From contig CAJNDS010002169.1 in assembly GCA_905221605.1 (NCBI GenBank), forward strand, positions 157,501 to 217,500: 60,000 nucleotides of DNA, read 5' to 3'. Every line of letters begins with the position of its first letter. Within the stretch, counting starts at the first letter, position 1. Positions 55,700-60,000 of the stretch are shown one piece after another. Source of the stretch: Symbiodinium natans (taxonomy: Eukaryota; Sar; Dinophyceae; Suessiales; Symbiodiniaceae). The position numbers and the translations under genes are program-made. The notes beneath the pieces are model-generated. The model searched no databases, had not been told where the DNA came from, and saw nothing but the letters and a program-made list of their open reading frames with translations.

Positions 55700-56849
55700 A
55701 GGTGTTGGAGCGGGTGGCAGACGTGCAGGCAGACTGGCCACTGGAGGCACGGCATGCTACAGCCTGCTGACAAGGTGCAGCGGAGCACGGGGGCAGAGTG
55801 CTGAGGTGCGGCTCCTATGGCGAGTTCTCCACTGCAGGAGCACCGCCCGAGAGGCAGCAAAAACATAGTCTCGGGCCTTTGGGTCGCATCGGAACAAGTT
55901 GTGCAACGTTGTGCTCCAGCAGGTCAGTCGACTTTGGGCGAGAGCGCCTCACATGATGCAGGCTCTCGGATTTTCGCCCGAACTTTGAACTCTGAAGCTT
56001 GAGACTGCTAAATGCTTTGAAAGAGTGTTTTTCTGCTGGCAAAGCCCACGCCTCGGATGTTGGCTTGAAAGTCCATGTTTAGCTGGCTGTGCTAGCCGTG
56101 CTGCTCGCGTTGCGACTGCCCATGCCAACCCGACAGGACCTCTCATCCCAGGCAGGGTTGCTTTTCACTGCATTCCCAGATGCCAAGCCCATAGCGGACA
56201 GGTTGACAGTGTGGCAAGCGCGAGGGCCTTGAGAAGAGATTGTCGCTCACAAATTGCACACAAGCAACAGAGGCCAGACCGGTCCATGCCTTGTGCATAC
56301 CAGGCCAGGAGACTGCAGCTTGTCTTTCACAGGGCTAAGCACCAAACAGCCTAGCCAAGCAGTTCAGCGACCCACCTCCTTGGAGTTGCAGAGAGATTTT
56401 TTTGCAGAGATCACCGGATAGAGGCATCCTGGCAGCTCCTGGCACTTTATGCCGAGCTTTACAGCGGTCGCTCTTGTGCAACAACTGCGAGGCACAATTG
56501 CCAGAATGCCCCCCCAAAATGCCCCAAAAACGTTGGCAGAAAGGGTCTCTGCGAGTTTCCGCGCTAAACTCCACAGAGAGCTGGTGAACAGGTACCTTCG
56601 GGGATCTCAGCCACGACGTTCATCGCAGCTTGCGCAGATGCCCATGCCTCGTTCGGACAGGGATGTATGCAGTGAGCTGTCCTACAAGTGCAGGCGCTCA
56701 ATGAGATGCGGAATGCCAACCAGCTCAACCTGGTCCGAGTGGATGGCGCAGGCAAGCATGCGTGCGAGCAACTCATCCTTGTGAATGGCTCTTTCACCTC
56801 AGGCAAGGCCGACATCTACCGCATGGTCAAGGAGGAAATGGCGAACTGA
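55700..56849 (+). CDS. Unrecognised multi-exon gene, last + strand gene of the block
   Basis: Candidates: 55702-about 55766 (VLERVADVQADWPLEARHA), 55922-about 55985 (SRLWARAPHMMQALGFSPEL), 56152-about 56231 (FTAFPDAKPIADRLTVWQAR), about 56450-56590 (AVALVQQLRGTIARMPPQNA, then RVSASFRAKLHRELVNR; GT donor) and about 56692-56849 (NQLNLVRVDGAGKHACEQLI, then SFTSGKADIYRMVKEEMAN), ending in TGA 56847-56849. No family recognised. Confidence 0.45.
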
Positions 56850-57339
56850 TCAAACCTGGTGTTGAAAAGGGCTGGCAATCGAGGTCAAGACATGTCAACG
56901 AGGATACCTGGCAGAAGCAAGTCTGTCGCCTTGTACTCAATTTAAGCCAGCGTGGCTCTGGACAACAGTTGAAGAGCAGCCCCACGCAAAGTTCCTCGTG
57001 TCAATCAATTGGGGAGGCTCCGAGTGCGCACGTCTCAAAACTGTGCAGCCTCTCGGGCAGATGCTGCTTCTGTAGTTGCGCCCAATTATCATGTCGGCTC
57101 GTCCTCCTTTGCTTTCCCGGGTATGAGCCGGGTGTGTAAAAGAGGCAAATTCATCGCGTGCCTGGGTTCCGTCTGCAAAGTTTGGCCAGAATGCGCAGCC
57201 AACTTGAAGCCATTTCACCTCGAAGAGCCCTGGGGCGCTCAGAAAGGATACGGTTGCTGTTGCCTGTGAGCTGCACAAGCCCTGGTAGCGGCCCCAATGA
57301 GGCAGGAACTATAGGAATGACGAATTGGGAATCCTTCGG

Positions 57340-58350
57340 TTTGATATTTGATATTTCAGAAATGAACCCAACATACTTCGAAGAATCCAATCATTCATTG
57401 TATTTCCCAAATATATTTAGAATTCTCTTAGATGAAATTTTCTAGATTCATTTGACGAAGATCATGATCATTCATCTTCTATCAAATGGAATATATATTC
57501 AAAATCATTGGATCATACGAGTAATCATTGGATTCTCTTCTTTGATATTTCTTCATTTCCTGAAATGAATCCAATTCATTTTGCGAAATATCTGATTATT
57601 CATGTTATATCATTTCTGCCGAATCAAATATATATATATATATATAATATATAGAATTCTCTTAGATAGAATGGATTTGAAGATCTTCTTCTTAGGGATA
57701 TCTTCTAGATTGATTATGATTATTCACCTTCTATTAAATGGAATGAATATTAAAATTCATGGAATTCTCTTCTTTGATATTCTTCATATCTAGAAATGAA
57801 TCCAATTTATTTATCATTGTTTATATATATATATATTCCAAATCAAATATATTTGGAATTCTCTTAGATAGAACGTATTTTAAGGCCTTCATTTGACGAA
57901 GATTATGATCATTTATCTTCTATCAAATGGATTATATATTCAAAATCATTGGATTATATTTTTGATTTTTCTTTATTTCTAGAAATGAAGCAAATTTATT
58001 TTGTGAAGAACTTGATTATTCGTATCATTTCTGCCAATCCAAATATATTTCATGATTTCCTAATATCTTCAAAGAAGAATGATCTTGATATTTCTTATAA
58101 TTATAGGAACTCTAGAAATTGAATCTAGATAATCTATTAAGGATCTAATCAATTTTCTAGTTTTGTTATCAAATCAGATGATTTTCGATTAGATCCTTTT
58201 GGGATCTCTTTGCAATTTCTATTGATTTATGAAGATTCTTTCATATATCTTTTATCAAATGGAATGAATATTCAATCCAGAAAGAAATCAATTCTATTTT
58301 ATCTGCAAAGATCATATTTTCTCTTCAAGAAGAGAAGAATTTTCGTCAAA
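57340..58350 (+). repeat. Diverged tandem repeats of about 205-235 bp with conserved reading frame
   Basis: The word GAATTCTCTTAGAT recurs near 57420, 57653 and 57857. Two copies keep an open frame and similar protein: 57436-57654 (FDEDHDHSSSIKWNIYSKSL) and 57868-58122 (FDEDYDHLSSIKWIIYSKSL). A partial unit before them reads FDISEMNPTYFEES, which resembles FDISSFPEMNPIHFAK in the next copy. A fourth, more decayed unit is near 58230-58350. They look like remnants of a repeated coding sequence from an AT-rich source. Confidence 0.65.
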
Positions 58351-59355
58351 TCAAATATATTTGAATTAATGAACGATAAATCATAATAAAAAATAAGAAG
58401 AGTAGATCTGATGAAATCTCCATATGAAAGATAAATCATTAAATGTTGCGCCGTGATTTCTGGCGAATTCGGGGTGATGGTGGGTGTTTTTTCTTCGTTT
58501 CATTGTTGGAAGGCGTTGTGTTGTGCGTCGTGTTTCCTGTGTGTTTTGAGTAATCTCATCATGGATCTTCGGTTCGTGTTTTGGAATTGTTTGAACTAGA
58601 ATCTTATCTTTGATTGTCCGCAATGGTGAGAGAAACCAAAGTCTTCTTTCATTCTGTTTTGATGTAGGGTCTCGACGTTTGGGCGAATTGATATCTTTGA
58701 ATATAGACATCTCTTATATCTTTCGATTGTGTTTGTCTCTTTTGGGCTTGTGGGCAATAATCTCTAGCCTTGGGTTTTTAATTGGTGCTTTTGGGTACAG
58801 ATGCCACTGCATTGGATCTTGGCAAGGTCACTCGAAATAGGACTCTGCTTAGTACTTGGTTTCGACAACCTCGGCTTCAATCATTAACTATATAAAGAAA
58901 AGGAGCGGCATTCAATTTCAATAAATAATTGTTATGAAGATTTCTCTCAATATGATTATTCTATTATTTGAATAAAGAATGAAGATATATATATATATAT
59001 ATATGAAATTCAGAAGATAAAATCTGATCATCGATAATGAACCGCCAAATCGGTAAGAGGGTTTTAATTTAATAAAATTTAAATTTAAAAAAACTCTTTT
59101 TTGTTCGCTAAATTATTAAGAAGAAAAATTTGCTATCTTTTTCTTATGGTGTCTATCATAGATTCCAATCTTGTATCTTTCATCAAAATCATTAATTTCG
59201 CTTCTCTATATATATATATATCAAATCGATATGGTTTTCCTTTCAATTATTTGAAGATTCAAGGGGTCCTATCGAAAAAGAATAATACTATTCTATTCTA
59301 TCTTCTCCCTTCTCTCTTCTCTCTTATTCTTCTATCTTTTCTGATGTCTCTTCCC

Positions 59356-59410
59356 TTAAATCCTAAACCATTAATCCTAAACCCTAAGACCCCTAAAACC
59401 TAAATCCCAA
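59356..59410. repeat. Degenerate CCCTAAA repeats
   Basis: AATCCTAAACC and AACCCTAAGACC-type units at the end of the AT-rich block. Confidence 0.7.
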
Positions 59411-59502
59411 ATCCTCAAGGCAAAATAAAAGAAATTGTATCATTCTGAATTTCTAAATTCCCCCAACCCCTCAGCCCCCCAATCTGCAGCCACCCAGCAC
59501 CC

Positions 59503-59572
59503 CAACCTGCCAGCACCCCAGCCTGTCAGCGCCCCAACCTGCCAGTACCCCAGCCCTCCAGCCGCCCCCCAA
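59503..59572. repeat. 16-bp tandem repeat (GCACCCCAACCTGCCA)n
   Basis: Four to five imperfect copies in a C-rich stretch at 59461-59580. 59590-60000 shows no supported gene. Confidence 0.85.
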
Positions 59573-60000
59573 CCCCCCACATAGAAATGAAACGCGAACT
59601 CATCAAAAAACATCAAAATTGTCGTTCCTCACGTTTCGTGCCCAATTTACTTAAACCTCCTTGCTGCCAAGGCTGCAAATACAGGAACCGAGCAATTTTC
59701 GGGTTTATGGTTACAGAATACAATGTCCATAATAAATCGTACCCTCTACTACTTTCTCCTCATACATTCGATCTATTGGTATCTATATAAGATTTGTCAA
59801 GATATACGATTTGTTGAATGATTCGTTAGTCGAGTAAGGAAATTATCACACATATGTTGTTTCTTCGTATGTCAGCAAACAATCAACACGGTGACAAATC
59901 GTGCCCGTGGCTCGTGTATCATATCATAAATCGTATCCCCTGTCTCTATCCCCTGTCTCATGCGTGATATCACAAGATGCGGAACCCAATGCCCGTATCT

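Larger units (their letters stand above)
57300..59420. other. AT-rich block of different composition
   Basis: Base composition changes abruptly near 57300 to a strongly AT-rich sequence with many AT runs (57627-57652, 57820-57835, 58986-59005, 59207-59222). It lacks the exon style of the rest. At 58440-58700 a less AT-rich island has open frames on both strands, none recognised. Confidence 0.8.

Noticed and set aside
57300-59420. AT-rich block as plastid or mitochondrial DNA
   Set aside because: No organelle gene, tRNA or rRNA is recognisable. Composition alone is not enough.
1-60000. tRNA, rRNA or spliced-leader RNA genes
   Set aside because: No cloverleaf with conserved internal boxes, rRNA core sequence or full leader sequence was noticed by eye; a covariance-model scan would be decisive.

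Overview
The window reads as nuclear DNA of a photosynthetic dinoflagellate, most like Symbiodiniaceae or relatives. Four things support this. (1) A dinoflagellate/viral nucleoprotein (DVNP) gene lies at 20251 to about 21500. (2) There is a chlorophyll a/c light-harvesting gene. (3) Genes are cut into very short exons whose introns mostly start with GC or GA instead of GT and end in AG|G. (4) Every coding segment I can support from base 1 to 56849 is on the + strand, the one-way gene order known for dinoflagellates. Plant-type telomere-like repeats (CCCTAAA and variants) are scattered through introns and intergenic DNA.

Layout. 1-6210: the motor domain and neck of an N-terminal kinesin, in a dozen or more exons, with microsatellites in its introns. 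6240-7640: large simple-repeat blocks. 8086-11595, 12746-14492 and 15372-17877: three exon-dense genes I do not recognise. 17963-18786: light-harvesting protein. 18877-20109: an unrecognised gene. 20251-21500: DVNP. 23500-25540: exons, then an intronless gene with a UBA-like end. 25740-32370: several exon clusters, with a small inverted-repeat element at 26852-26949 flanked by a 9-bp target duplication. 32994-36233: a single-exon gene of 1079 residues. 36606-51666: many short exons of unrecognised genes, one group with helicase-like motifs. 51772-53286: a single-exon ankyrin-repeat DHYC palmitoyltransferase of the Akr1 type. 54066-56849: another exon cluster. From about 57300 the DNA becomes very AT-rich and contains diverged repeats of about 205-235 bp that keep a common protein reading frame. 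This part looks foreign to the rest.

The recognised genes do not form a pathway. They are a motor protein, an antenna protein of the plastid, a chromatin protein and a membrane S-acyltransferase, side by side as expected for a dinoflagellate one-way gene cluster. The strongest result is structural. In the DVNP gene I could fit six introns by protein and phase, and none has a GT donor. In the kinesin, introns with GC or GA donors interrupt the P-loop and other conserved motor motifs, yet joining them restores the motif exactly.

Limits: exon borders were worked out by eye from reading frame, phase and family motifs. For the unrecognised genes I give exon clusters, not complete models.
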